From the NCBI RefSeq assembly GCF_003663845.1, contig NZ_RCCA01000001.1:4464001-4528000 (forward strand): a stretch of 64,000 nt of DNA, given 5' to 3'. Shown piece after piece: positions 63,371 through 64,000 of this stretch. This DNA is from Chryseobacterium sp. 7. GTDB taxonomy: Bacteria > Bacteroidota > Bacteroidia > Flavobacteriales > Weeksellaceae. The notes under the pieces were generated by a model. That model did no database searches. It saw nothing but the letters and a program-made list of their open reading frames with translations, and was not told where the DNA came from. The stretch's first letter is position 1. Each line of letters begins with the position of its first letter. A program made the position numbers and the translations under genes.

Positions 63371-64000
63371 GCTATCTTTGCGGATTGGTCGGGATTAGCC
63401 GACAGCGCTATTATCGAAGCTTCTGGATTACAGAAAGCAAAAGAGCCAAAGCTGATCAGGTGATTCAGCTTGTCAATAGCTTACGGGTGATGATGCCTCG
63501 TCTGGGCACAAGAAAGCTCTATCATATGCTGGAACCCTCGTTACAGTCCTTACATGTAGGCAGAGATAAGCTTTTCCGTATATTGAAAGCTAATGATATG
63601 CTTATAAAGCCTAAAAGAAACTACCGGATAACCACTGATTCCCATCATCGATTCAGAAAACATAAAAATCTGATAGAAGACATGCTGCTGGAACACCCTG
63701 AACAGGTATGGGTTTCGGATATCACTTATATTGGGGGTAGAGACCGTAATTGTTATCTGTCTTTGGTCACTGATGCTTATTCTAAAAAGATAATGGGATA
63801 TGATGTTTCTAATAGTCTGGCAGCTCAGGGGGCTCTTAGTGCATTGAATATGGCTATAAAGCAGAGAATGTATAAGGAAAGCTTAATTCATCATTCTGAC
63901 AGGGGTTTTCAGTATTGTAGTATGGATTATCAGAAAATACTGAAAAAGAAAAACATTAGTCCTTCAATGACCGAGAGTTACGATCCTTATGCAAATGCAA
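63364..64000 (+). CDS. IS3-family transposase OrfB (DDE catalytic part), partial
   Basis: Read in the -1 frame relative to OrfA. It has the HTH_21-like part (PRLGTRKLYHMLEPSL) and the rve integrase core: first Asp in VWVSDITYIGG, second in LIHHSDRGFQYCS; the last Glu, which normally follows DPYANA, lies just beyond base 64000. The frame is open to the window end, so the element appears intact so far. Confidence 0.92.

Larger units (their letters stand above)
62897..64000 (+). mobile_element. IS3-family insertion sequence, right end beyond window
   Basis: Overlapping orfA and orfB with an A6G shift site. The left end probably starts at TGTCTCGTCC (62897), directly behind the oxygenase terminator; the terminal repeat cannot be checked because the right end is outside. 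Confidence 0.85.

Overview
The window is 64 kb of a flavobacterial chromosome, most likely Chryseobacterium or a close relative. This rests on TAnnTTTG-type -7 promoter elements, a T9SS type A sorting-domain protein, a TonB-dependent receptor, DUF5686 and DUF6443/RHS proteins, GG-leader cysteine-rich peptides, and tryptophanase (indole production is a classical trait of the genus). The genus is inferred from gene content only; no 16S is present.

Backbone, left part (1-16.8 kb): the start of a sigma-54 activator running off the left edge; two overlapping envelope-protein genes; miaB; a tandem pair of TonB-C-like secreted proteins; pyruvate:quinone oxidoreductase (poxB); lysA with a leader peptide and an attenuator-like hairpin; a DnaQ exonuclease; a HerA-like ATPase; a metallo-beta-lactamase/rhodanese protein with a thioredoxin; an omega-amidase; a small outer-membrane protein; rseP; and tRNA-Asn(GTT).

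Mobile element (16,840-37,363, about 20.5 kb): a genomic island inserted in the 3' half of tRNA-Asn, bounded by a 46-bp perfect direct repeat (16794-16839 and 37318-37363). The tyrosine recombinase sits at the right end. Short GGTCAA direct repeats with 12-13 bp spacing lie just inside both ends. The tRNA's original terminator has been carried to the far end of the island. Cargo: ArdA antirestriction protein; a 2.5-kb gene-free stretch full of repeats; a protein with a proteasome-beta-like (Ntn-hydrolase) N-terminus; a possible structured RNA; and a run of exported proteins ending in two RHS proteins, a variable toxin-like tip, a small membrane protein that could be its immunity protein, and a scrap of an older reading frame. 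A P4-type primase/helicase, an HTH protein and an unknown 374-aa protein complete the core. No relaxase or conjugation gene is visible. At least six single-base losses break genes of the island, while I found none in the roughly 43 kb of backbone. A ~100-bp extended hairpin occurs four times in the island.

Backbone, right part (37.4-64 kb): a DUF5686 outer-membrane protein; two small GG-leader peptides absent from simple ORF calls; ribosomal proteins L27 and L21 (L21 with a long C-terminal extension); a zinc metallopeptidase lipoprotein; an acyltransferase; miaE; DUF502; tnaA; a monooxygenase-aminotransferase pair followed by a TonB receptor; a PQQ-type sugar dehydrogenase; uvrB; DUF3820; an AI-2E transporter; two membrane proteins; pabB and a pabC-like gene; menD; a 2OG-Fe(II) oxygenase; and the left part of an IS3-family element cut by the window end.

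Pathway links: MiaB and MiaE act in sequence on tRNA A37; PabB and the class-IV enzyme make p-aminobenzoate from chorismate; MenD draws on the same branch point for menaquinone, into which PoxB may feed electrons.
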